Below, one piece after another: positions 1-5,669 of a stretch of 6,011 nucleotides of DNA. The position numbers and the translations under genes were made by a program. The notes under the pieces were generated by a model. The model saw nothing but the letters and a program-made list of their open reading frames with translations. It was not told the DNA's origin and made no database searches. The DNA comes from Anaerolineaceae bacterium (GTDB lineage Bacteria; Chloroflexota; Anaerolineae; Anaerolineales; Anaerolineaceae): NCBI GenBank assembly GCA_003501835.1, contig DNOU01000099.1:3909-9919 (forward strand). The letters run 5' to 3'. Numbering within the stretch: position 1 is the first letter of the stretch; each line of letters opens with the position of its first letter.

Positions 1-1023
1 AGCGAGATGACCAATGAGTTGGTGCACCGTTTCCCGGAAGTGGGTGTTGCCGACCTGCGCGTTGGCTCGCAGGTGATCGTGCGAGAATCTCAAAAAGCAG
101 TGTTCATGCGCGACGGTCATGCGCTGGACGTGTTCGGTCCGGGGCGGCATACCATCCTCACAGCCAACATTCCATATCTGATCGATTTTCTCGGCAAGGC
201 GTTCAACGAGCGCACTCCTTTCACTGCGGAGATTTATTATGTTTCGATGAAAGAATTCCCCGATATGAAGTGGGGAACTCCGCAGCCGATCATTGTCAAG
301 AACGCGGGAGTGGGTTTGGGAATTGCACTGCTGCAGGGCTTTGGCACCTATGGCGTGCAGATTGCCGATCCGCAGCAATTCCTGACCCAAATTGTGGGTG
401 CAACCGGTTCCTACAGGATGACGGATATTGAGAACCGCCTGCGCACCATGCTGCTTTCGAAGCTGCAGGATGTCCTCGGTGAAACAGGCGCCAGGCAGAA
501 CGTCCTGGAAATGATCGGTTTGACTGAGGAATTAGGTGCGGCAGTCCGCGCTAAAGCTCAAGACGATTTTGCCGCCATAGGCATGATACTGAAAAGTTTC
601 TATATTGGAAACCTCAAGCCGTCCGATAAATCCGCTGAAGAACTCCGCGCCATGGGTATGCTGGATATGGTCACCTACACTCAACTGCAGGCCGCCGATG
701 CCATGCGCGAAGCGGCACAGAACCCCAGCGGCGGAGCGGGGCTGACCGCTGGCATTGGAGCAGGTGTGGGTATCGGGAACGCGCTGAGCCAATCGCTGGC
801 GGGGATGAACGCCGTTCAGCAATCCAGCAATGCGGCGGCTGCAGGCGCCGGAGCGGCGGCTACTGTACCGCCAATCATGACCCCTGCGGAAGCAGCCACT
901 GTGCTACGGGTAACCGAGGCAGACGTGCTGGCAGCCATTTCAGCTGGTGAGCTTAAAGCCAAAAAAATTGGTGAATCCTACCGCATCAGCAAGGAATCCC
1001 TGGACGCATACCTCAAAGGGTAG
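1..1023 (+). CDS. SPFH-domain protein with C-terminal excisionase-type helix-turn-helix (5' end probably outside window)
   Basis: The frame is open to the window edge. The first ATG is at 7, but the motif ELVHRFPE, which lies some way into related SPFH proteins (the YdjI-like group, also called virion-core-like), comes only four residues after it. The true start is therefore probably upstream. Counting from the ATG at 7, residues about 10-215 form the SPFH region, with the family patterns VRESQKAVF, FGPGRHT, KWGTPQP and an LGETGARQN-type stretch. Residues about 237-288 are a Gly/Ala/Ser-rich low-complexity linker. Residues 289-338 match the excisionase/MerR-like HTH pattern (MTPAEAATVLRVTEADV, then KKIGESYRISKESLDAYL). 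No signal peptide or membrane segment is visible. Family knowledge: YdjI-type SPFH proteins scaffold membrane-stress complexes with PspA-like partners. The role of the HTH here is unknown; it may bind DNA or serve as a protein-binding module. A strong terminator follows, so this is the last gene of its unit. Confidence 0.85.
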   Translation, partial: SEMTNELVHRFPEVGVADLRVGSQVIVRESQKAVFMRDGHALDVFGPGRHTILTANIPYLIDFLGKAFNERTPFTAEIYYVSMKEFPDMKWGTPQPIIVKNAGVGLGIALLQGFGTYGVQIADPQQFLTQIVGATGSYRMTDIENRLRTMLLSKLQDVLGETGARQNVLEMIGLTEELGAAVRAKAQDDFAAIGMILKSFYIGNLKPSDKSAEELRAMGMLDMVTYTQLQAADAMREAAQNPSGGAGLTAGIGAGVGIGNALSQSLAGMNAVQQSSNAAAAGAGAAATVPPIMTPAEAATVLRVTEADVLAAISAGELKAKKIGESYRISKESLDAYLKG

Positions 1024-1041
1024 GTAACCCGCTGCAACCAG

Positions 1042-1078
1042 GAGGCTGTATGGGATTTCCATGCAGCCTCTTTTCTTG
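1042..1078 (+). terminator. Rho-independent terminator after the SPFH gene
   Basis: The arms 1042-1053 and 1059-1070 form a 12-bp stem with a single T/G wobble around the 5-base loop GATTT. TTTTCTTG follows directly. It begins 18 bases after the stop codon and insulates the SPFH gene from sucCD. Confidence 0.9.
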
Positions 1079-1106
1079 AATGTGATTCATTCATTCTTTA
1101 TAAATC

Positions 1107-1124
1107 CATCAAACTGTGTTGATG
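1107..1124. repeat. Inverted repeat CATCAA-N6-TTGATG in the sucC promoter (possible operator)
   Basis: The perfect 6-bp arms 1107-1112 and 1119-1124 are separated by ACTGTG. The right arm overlaps the TG of the extended -10 element. An 18-bp palindrome at this place is where a repressor would sit, but no regulator can be named and arms this short could arise by chance. Confidence 0.35.
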
Positions 1125-1131
1125 ATATAAT
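1123..1131 (+). promoter_or_regulatory. Extended -10 promoter of sucCD
   Basis: TGATATAAT is a full match to the extended -10 consensus TGnTATAAT for the housekeeping sigma factor. No good -35 hexamer is found 16-18 bp upstream (1102-1109 reads AAATCCAT), which fits an extended -10 promoter. Transcription would start near 1138, giving a leader of about 34 bases. Confidence 0.7.
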
Positions 1132-1171
1132 TTTCTGGGTATGACCGAAAAATCAAATACCGGGGTGGCGG

Positions 1172-2314
1172 ATGAGACTTCACGAGTACCAGGCGAAGCA
1201 GCTCTTTGCGAAATACGGAATTCCGGTTCCAAAGGGTAGAATTGCAGGAACTTCAAGTGAAGTAAGACAGGTTAGTGAAGAGTTGGGGGGAAGTGTAGTC
1301 GTAAAATCGCAGGTGTTGGTGGGGGGACGAGGTAAAGCAGGCGGTATCCGTCTTGCCAAATCTTCTGAAGAGGCAGAGGATCTGGCCACCCAAATTCTGG
1401 GCATGGAGATCAAGGGAATTCCGGTTCGCCGCGTGTTGGTGGAGGAAGCAGTTTCGATCTCTCAGGAAATCTACCTGGGGATCACAAATGATCGTGTCAG
1501 TCAAATGCCAGTGTTGATCGCATCACCTGAAGGGGGAATGAATATTGAAGAGATTGCCCGAAGGACTCCCGAGAAAATTGCCAGATGCCAGATTGATCCT
1601 CTTTTGGGGCTGAAGGATTATCAACTACGTGACATCGCTTTGAGTATCGACCTTAAGCGTCAGCATATGAAAACCTTTATGGAAATTGCGCGGTCCCTCT
1701 GGAAAGTGTATGTTGATTGCGATGCCACTCTGACGGAGGTCAACCCCATGGTGATCACAGCTGAAGGCCGGCTCTATTGCCTGGATGCCAAGATTGTCCT
1801 GGATGACAATGCCCTGTTCCGACATCCTGATCTCGCTGATTTACGCGATACAGATGGTGAGGATTTTGCCGAGGTTACAGCCCGCAAGTATGGTGTAACC
1901 TATATCAAGATGGACGGCGACATTGGCTGCCTGGTCAATGGGGCCGGGTTGGCAATGGCGACCATGGATATTCTCAAGCTGCAGGGAGGTGAAGCAGCCA
2001 ATTTCCTGGATATTGGTGGTGGAGCTTCCGCGGAAAAAGTCAGCGCTGCCACACGTCTGATCCTTTCAGATCCAAAAGTCAAAGCCATTCTTGTCAATGT
2101 GTTTGGTGGTATTACCCGCTGTGATGAGGTAGCCAGGGGGGTTTTGGAAGCAATTTCGGGAAAGGAAACGACGCCGCCACTGGTCGTGAGGTTCCTGGGC
2201 ACCAATGAAGTCCAGGGGTATAAGATTCTCTCAGGCACTCAGATTCGTCCTGCCAGGACTTTGCTCGAAGCAGCAGAACTTGCAGTGAGCCTGGCAAAAG
2301 GAGGGGTGCAATGA
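1172..2314 (+). CDS. sucC: Succinyl-CoA ligase (ADP-forming), beta subunit
   Basis: This subunit binds nucleotide and succinate in the cytoplasmic enzyme that converts succinyl-CoA, ADP and phosphate to succinate, CoA and ATP in the TCA cycle. The 380-residue length is normal (E. coli about 388). The N-terminal ATP-grasp domain opens with MRLHEYQAKQLFAKYGIP and carries the nucleotide loop GGRGKAGG at 51-58. Metal ligands are Asn191 (EVNP) and Asp205 (LDAK), spaced 14 apart as in E. coli. The C-terminal CoA-ligase domain carries NGAG (256-259), FLDIGGGA and NVFGGI (309-314). Pro20 matches E. coli and differs from the glutamine of GTP-specific animal enzymes, so ATP use is likely (inference). 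The start is the ATG at 1172, preceded by the SD-like GGGGTGG at 1162-1168. Its stop overlaps the sucD start. A related ligase such as malate-CoA ligase is possible, but the sequence and pairing fit SucC better. Confidence 0.96.
   Translation: MRLHEYQAKQLFAKYGIPVPKGRIAGTSSEVRQVSEELGGSVVVKSQVLVGGRGKAGGIRLAKSSEEAEDLATQILGMEIKGIPVRRVLVEEAVSISQEIYLGITNDRVSQMPVLIASPEGGMNIEEIARRTPEKIARCQIDPLLGLKDYQLRDIALSIDLKRQHMKTFMEIARSLWKVYVDCDATLTEVNPMVITAEGRLYCLDAKIVLDDNALFRHPDLADLRDTDGEDFAEVTARKYGVTYIKMDGDIGCLVNGAGLAMATMDILKLQGGEAANFLDIGGGASAEKVSAATRLILSDPKVKAILVNVFGGITRCDEVARGVLEAISGKETTPPLVVRFLGTNEVQGYKILSGTQIRPARTLLEAAELAVSLAKGGVQ
2298..2308 (+). promoter_or_regulatory. Strong Shine-Dalgarno of sucD inside the sucC 3' end
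   Basis: AAGGAGGGGTG lies just ahead of the ATG at 2311, within the last codons of sucC. With the ATGA stop/start overlap, it supports translational coupling and balanced production of the two subunits. Confidence 0.8.
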
Positions 2315-3174
2315 GCATTTTGATCAACAAGCAAACGCGGGTTCTGGTGCAGGGAATTACAGGAAATGAAGGTCTCTTTCATGCTCAGCAGATGATGAAT
2401 TACAACACACAGGTGGTTGCGGGGGTCACTCCCGGCAAGGGTGGTGAATGGGTGATGGACGGTAAGGTTCCCATTTTTGAATCGGTCCGGACCGCCATCG
2501 AAGCAACCGGTGCGAATGCCACGGCAATATTCGTTCCCGCAAAGTACGCAGCTGATGCCATGTTCGAGGCCGTGGATGCCGACTTGCCCCTTATTGTATG
2601 TATTACGGAAGGCGTGCCCATCCAGGATATGATGCAGGTCAGACAATATATTCAAAAAACCAGGACACGAATCATCGGACCAAACTGCCCCGGAATTTTG
2701 ACACCCGGGGAGGCAAAACTGGGAATCATCCCCGGCGGGATCACTTTTCCTGGAAATGTCGGGGTGATTTCACGCTCTGGAACACTCACTTACGAAGTGC
2801 TGGATGCGTTGAAGAAGGCGGGCAAGGGTGTTTCCACCTGCGTGGGGATTGGCGGCGATCCCATCAAAGGGACAAATTTCGTTGATCTGCTCGAAATGTT
2901 CGAGGCTGACGCCAAAACGGATGAAATTGTGATGATCGGCGAAATCGGCGGGAACGATGAGGAAGTAGCCGCTGATTACATAGCGCGTTACATGACCAAA
3001 CCTGTGTTTGCTTATGTTGCGGGTATTTCAGCGCCATCCGGGAAGCGGATGGGACACGCGGGAGCGATCATCGAGGGAGATGTAGGCACAGCGGCAAGCA
3101 AAAATTCCGCGCTCGAGATGGCCGGTGTAAAAGTAGCGCGGCATCCGGAAGAAATCCCGGAATTGATGCAATAA
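2311..3174 (+). CDS. sucD: Succinyl-CoA ligase (ADP-forming), alpha subunit
   Basis: This is the CoA-binding, phosphohistidine-carrying subunit that pairs with SucC. At 287 residues it is normal in length (E. coli 289). The N-terminal Rossmann CoA-binding domain has GITGNEG (15-21) and the VTPGKGG loop. PNCPG (124-128) is followed by GILTPGEAKLG. GIGGDPIKGTNF lies in the second domain. GEIGG includes Glu211, the residue that positions the active-site histidine in characterised enzymes. The catalytic histidine is His249 in GKRMGHAGAI (E. coli His246). All key residues are present, so the enzyme should be active. It overlaps sucC by 4 bases (ATGA) and shares its promoter. No other TCA-cycle gene lies next to the pair, so sucCD is a self-contained operon that ends at the hairpin at 3199-3230. 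Confidence 0.97.
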   Translation: MSILINKQTRVLVQGITGNEGLFHAQQMMNYNTQVVAGVTPGKGGEWVMDGKVPIFESVRTAIEATGANATAIFVPAKYAADAMFEAVDADLPLIVCITEGVPIQDMMQVRQYIQKTRTRIIGPNCPGILTPGEAKLGIIPGGITFPGNVGVISRSGTLTYEVLDALKKAGKGVSTCVGIGGDPIKGTNFVDLLEMFEADAKTDEIVMIGEIGGNDEEVAADYIARYMTKPVFAYVAGISAPSGKRMGHAGAIIEGDVGTAASKNSALEMAGVKVARHPEEIPELMQ

Positions 3175-3198
3175 AAGGGAATGATACAGGGGAATTAA

Positions 3199-3230
3199 AG
3201 AAAAAAGAGGTGTTTTGCACCTCTTTTGGT
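3199..3230. terminator. Bidirectional terminator between sucD and acpP
   Basis: The perfect 10-bp arms 3203-3212 (AAAAGAGGTG) and 3218-3227 (CACCTCTTTT) enclose the loop TTTTG. The A-rich left flank and T-rich right flank give a U-tract in either direction. It starts 24 bases after the sucD stop and ends directly against the acpP stop codon (3231-3233), so it serves both convergent genes. Confidence 0.9.
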
Positions 3231-3467
3231 TTATTTCTTGTGGCTGTCAATGTAAGTGATCGCGTCAGAAACGGTCTTGATCGTGCGAGCGTCCTCGTCA
3301 TTGATGTTGATGTCGAATTTTTCGCAAAAACCGTCAATAAGGAAAAACTGGTCCATGGAGTCTGCTTTGAGATCTTCAACGAAGCGGGTATCTTCTTTGA
3401 TCTCGCCATCGTCCACTTTCAAAACATCCACGATCACTTCCTTTACCTTGTCAAACGTTTCGTTCAT
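3231..3467 (-). CDS. acpP: Acyl carrier protein with divergent recognition helix
   Basis: This small acidic protein of 78 residues carries acyl chains on 4'-phosphopantetheine for cytoplasmic fatty-acid synthesis. The motif ADSMD contains Ser37, the attachment site (E. coli Ser36). The surrounding pattern FVEDLKADS, then EKFDININDEDA and IKTVSDAITYI, is typical of ACP. The ATG at 3467 is chosen because a full AGGAGGT lies at 3480-3474 with good spacing; an in-frame ATG further upstream (near 3491) would put that SD inside the gene. It is a single-gene unit with its own promoter and terminator, not next to other fab genes. Oddity: after the serine, helix II reads MDQFFLIDGFCEKF where E. coli has LDTVELVMALEEEF. 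Acidic contact positions are lost and a cysteine is gained. It could be the main ACP of the lineage or a specialised one; I cannot tell which from this window. Confidence 0.93.
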   Translation of the reverse strand: MNETFDKVKEVIVDVLKVDDGEIKEDTRFVEDLKADSMDQFFLIDGFCEKFDININDEDARTIKTVSDAITYIDSHKK

Positions 3468-3473
3468 TAATAA

Positions 3474-3480
3474 ACCTCCT
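3474..3480 (-). promoter_or_regulatory. Shine-Dalgarno that sets the acpP start
   Basis: On the - strand AGGAGGT is followed by TTATTA and then the ATG at 3467. It is a full anti-SD match at good spacing and decides between this start and an in-frame upstream ATG. Confidence 0.9.
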
Positions 3481-3512
3481 GGCTGGGGCATCTGGACTGG
3501 GATTTACACTGT

Positions 3513-3540
3513 ATTGTAGCTTTACTGTCGTTTCTGTCAA
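3513..3540 (-). promoter_or_regulatory. Housekeeping promoter of acpP
   Basis: On the - strand, a perfect -35 TTGACA (3540-3535) and TACAAT (3518-3513, five of six consensus bases) are separated by 16 bp. Transcription would start near 3506, leaving a leader of about 39 bases to the ATG. It looks strong, as expected for an abundant ACP. Confidence 0.8.
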
Positions 3541-3557
3541 GATTGTATTGCTTGACA
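3535..3557. repeat. Inverted repeat TGTCAAG-N9-CTTGACA between acpP and fni (possible operator)
   Basis: The perfect 7-bp arms 3535-3541 and 3551-3557 are separated by 9 bases. The left arm contains the acpP -35 hexamer. The right arm also reads TTGACA on the + strand, but no -10 element lies 16-18 bp beyond it, so it is probably not a second promoter. It may be a regulator site. It does not resemble the FapR or FabT sites I know. Confidence 0.4.
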
Positions 3558-3587
3558 AATGAATCTATCTTGTTTTTGTGTTTCATT

Positions 3588-3596
3588 TGGTATACT
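3588..3596 (+). promoter_or_regulatory. Extended -10 promoter of the fni operon
   Basis: TGGTATACT fits TGnTATAAT with one mismatch. Only a weak -35 (TTGTTT, 3570-3575, 15-bp spacer) is present. Transcription would start near 3603, about 18 bases before the fni ATG. Confidence 0.6.
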
Positions 3597-3620
3597 CATT
3601 TTATCGTAGATTGGCTGCCC

Positions 3621-4664
3621 ATGGACAATACATATAACACCCAAAATCGCAAATCGGATCATATTCGCATCAATTTGGATGAAAATGTACGCTCAGGCGT
3701 GACAAATGGTTTCGAGAAGTATTTCTTTGTGCACAATGCTCTTCCAGAGCTAGACCTCGAGAAGATTGATACGACCCTGGTGTTCCTGGGCAAACCTTTA
3801 CGGGTGCCTTTGTTGATCTCCTCCATGACCGGAGGGGCAGTGGAAAGCGGGAGGATCAACCGCAACCTGGCGGCTGCAGCACAGCAGACGGGTATCGCCA
3901 TGGGCCTGGGCTCCATGCGGGCTGCCCTGGAGGACCAGGAGTTGGGGCAAAGCTTCAAAGTGCGTCAATATGCGCCAGATATTCTCCTTTTCGCAAACCT
4001 GGGAGCCATTCAGCTGAATTACGGCTATGGGGTCAAAGAATGCAGGATGGCAGTGGAACAAGTCAATGCTGATGCTTTGATACTGCATCTCAATCCTCTG
4101 CAGGAAGCGCTTCAACCGGAAGGTCAGACTCATTTTGCAGGAATCCTGGAAAAAATTGAAAAGGTATGCCGCGAACTTGAGGTTCCAGTGGTGGTCAAGG
4201 AAGTGGGTTGGGGAATCTCGGAAGCGGTGGCGCGCAAGCTGAAGAACGCTGGAGTGGCAGCTGTGGATGTCGCCGGAGCAGGAGGGACTTCCTGGTCACA
4301 GGTGGAAATGTACCGCAGCCGCAACGAGGCAGATGCACGCATTAGCAATCACTTCATCAATTGGGGTATTCCCACCGCTGAATCGATCCAAATGGTGCGG
4401 CGGAGTGTGGAGGGCTTACCCATTATTGCTTCAGGCGGTTTGACAAATGGCATTGATCTGGCAAAGAGCATTGCCCTCGGTGCAAAATTAGGTGGAATTG
4501 CCGGTAGATTCCTGAAGGCAGCGGTAATTTCAGAGGAAGCTGTGGTTAATTTGGTTCAGGAGATTTCCAGAGAATTACAGATCGCTATGTTTGCAGCAGG
4601 TGCTGGTGACCTTGAAGCACTGAGGAATACTCCATTGAGCCGGGATGTTCGGATCCATGATTGA
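3621..4664 (+). CDS. fni: Type 2 isopentenyl-diphosphate delta-isomerase (FMN-dependent)
   Basis: This cytoplasmic flavoenzyme interconverts isopentenyl and dimethylallyl diphosphate, using reduced FMN without net redox change. From the ATG at 3621 it has 347 residues, the usual length for this family. Motifs in order: RKSDH (10-14), SMTGG (68-72), GSMR (97-100), HLNPLQE with the catalytic Gln161 and metal-linked Glu162, KEVGWG (193-198), GAGGTSWSQVE (219-229) and a glycine-rich FMN phosphate loop (ASGGLTNG, then LGAKLGGIAGRFL). The frame stays open upstream to 3543, but that stretch contains the promoter and encodes a non-conserved hydrophobic segment, so 3621 is preferred. No convincing Shine-Dalgarno precedes it. 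It is the first gene of an isoprenoid operon and overlaps the downstream polyprenyl synthase gene. It is unrelated to type 1 Idi. Confidence 0.96.
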   Translation: MDNTYNTQNRKSDHIRINLDENVRSGVTNGFEKYFFVHNALPELDLEKIDTTLVFLGKPLRVPLLISSMTGGAVESGRINRNLAAAAQQTGIAMGLGSMRAALEDQELGQSFKVRQYAPDILLFANLGAIQLNYGYGVKECRMAVEQVNADALILHLNPLQEALQPEGQTHFAGILEKIEKVCRELEVPVVVKEVGWGISEAVARKLKNAGVAAVDVAGAGGTSWSQVEMYRSRNEADARISNHFINWGIPTAESIQMVRRSVEGLPIIASGGLTNGIDLAKSIALGAKLGGIAGRFLKAAVISEEAVVNLVQEISRELQIAMFAAGAGDLEALRNTPLSRDVRIHD

Positions 4665-5664
4665 TCAATCAACGCTGAAAAATGCATTAGACCAGCAGAT
4701 CAGGCTGATACTGGAGAATTCCCTCCTGGATCGTGCGGGCGAATTGAATTCATTGCTTGCCTACCAGATGGGTATGGATGGTGAATCAGGAAGCGAATCT
4801 GCCCGGGGAAAGAGGTTGCGGCCTTTACTTCTCTTATATTGCACCCACGCAGTTGGCGGTAGATGGGAAGAAGCAATCTCCTCTGCTGCTGCTGTGGAGA
4901 TGCTGCACAATTTTTCATTGATTCATGACGACATCCAGGATAAAAGCGAATTACGCAGGGGTCGACCAACGGTATGGGTTAAATGGGGCATGGCGCAGGC
5001 AATCAATGCGGGTGATGCCTTGCTCGGAATGTCACAGCTGGCTTTGCTGCAGGATGCCGAAAAAAGACCCCAGGAGATTGCCTTCCGTCTTTTTGATTTG
5101 TTCAACCGCACGTTGGTGAAGTTGACAATCGGGCAGTATTTTGACCTTGCTTTTGAAAAATCTGAAGCCTTCTCAGTTGACGCATATGATGACATGGTTG
5201 CCGGGAAGACAGGAGCACTTTTGGCAGCCTGCTTTGAAATGGGATCCATCCTTGGTGGGGCAGGTTCCGATCAGATCTCGAGCATGGCTGAGGCAGGCAG
5301 GGCGGTGGGAAGAGCCTTTCAAATCCAGGATGATTGGCTGGGAATTTGGGGTATTGAATCGCAAACGGGAAAATCAGCCCTTTCCGATCTGCTCGAAAGA
5401 AAGAAGACATACCCGGTGATCAGGGGAATTGCAGCCGGGGGCGAATTTGCCGGACTCTGGAGAAAGCCTGGAAAGATCGATTATGCTTATGCGATCCAGC
5501 TTTCGGAGTCACTGATCAGGGATGGGATCAAGGACGAGACTGAGTACGCATACCAAAAGGAATTTGAGCGTGTTCTCAGGTTACTGCAAGAACCTGGGAT
5601 TCCAAAAGAGAGAATTCAGCCTTTGGTAGATTTGATCCAATCCATTCTTCACAGAATGAAGTAA
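4657..5664 (+). CDS. Trans-polyprenyl diphosphate synthase, probably geranylgeranyl diphosphate synthase
   Basis: It condenses DMAPP or short allylic diphosphates with IPP and follows directly on the isomerase. It has 335 residues and is all-helical. GKRLRP at 51-56 binds IPP. The first aspartate-rich motif DDIQD (91-95) is followed by KSELRRGRPT. VAGKTGALLAA begins at 181. The second motif, FQIQDDWLGIWG (Asp225, Asp226, Gly229), is DDxxG instead of DDxxD, a variant I know from actinobacterial relatives. Phe86, five residues before the first motif, and the absence of an insertion in that motif resemble archaeal-type GGPP synthases, so C20 is the likely product (inference). The start is uncertain: the ATG at 4657 overlaps fni by 8 bases, the ATG at 4645 would add four residues, and neither has a strong Shine-Dalgarno. 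The product could feed carotenoids, quinones or other prenyl lipids. Farnesyl or longer-chain synthase activity cannot be excluded. Confidence 0.93.
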   Translation: MIDQSTLKNALDQQIRLILENSLLDRAGELNSLLAYQMGMDGESGSESARGKRLRPLLLLYCTHAVGGRWEEAISSAAAVEMLHNFSLIHDDIQDKSELRRGRPTVWVKWGMAQAINAGDALLGMSQLALLQDAEKRPQEIAFRLFDLFNRTLVKLTIGQYFDLAFEKSEAFSVDAYDDMVAGKTGALLAACFEMGSILGGAGSDQISSMAEAGRAVGRAFQIQDDWLGIWGIESQTGKSALSDLLERKKTYPVIRGIAAGGEFAGLWRKPGKIDYAYAIQLSESLIRDGIKDETEYAYQKEFERVLRLLQEPGIPKERIQPLVDLIQSILHRMK

Positions 5665-5669
5665 AAAGA

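Noticed and set aside
1141..1171. ATG at 1141 as a small leader ORF or alternative sucC start
   Set aside because: It is out of frame with sucC, has no Shine-Dalgarno and lies at the predicted transcript start.
1217..1430. GGAATTCCGGTT occurs twice in sucC
   Set aside because: Both copies encode an Ile-Pro-Val run in the protein. With two copies only and no flanking similarity, it is coincidence.
2688..2710. GC-rich inverted repeat CCCCGG-N11-CCGGGG inside sucD
   Set aside because: It falls in the conserved coding stretch PNCPGILTPGE. Pro/Gly codons explain it, and no T-tract follows.
3552..3557. TTGACA as the -35 of the fni promoter
   Set aside because: It is 33 bp from the TATACT element, and nothing like a -10 lies 16-18 bp downstream.
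3543..3620. In-frame upstream extension of fni starting at an ATG at 3543
   Set aside because: The extra 26 residues are hydrophobic and absent from the family, and the stretch holds the promoter. The RKSDH motif sits at its usual distance from the ATG at 3621.
5643..5658. Hairpin at the end of the prenyl synthase gene as a terminator
   Set aside because: The stem is only 6 bp, lies inside the coding region and has no T-tract downstream on either strand.
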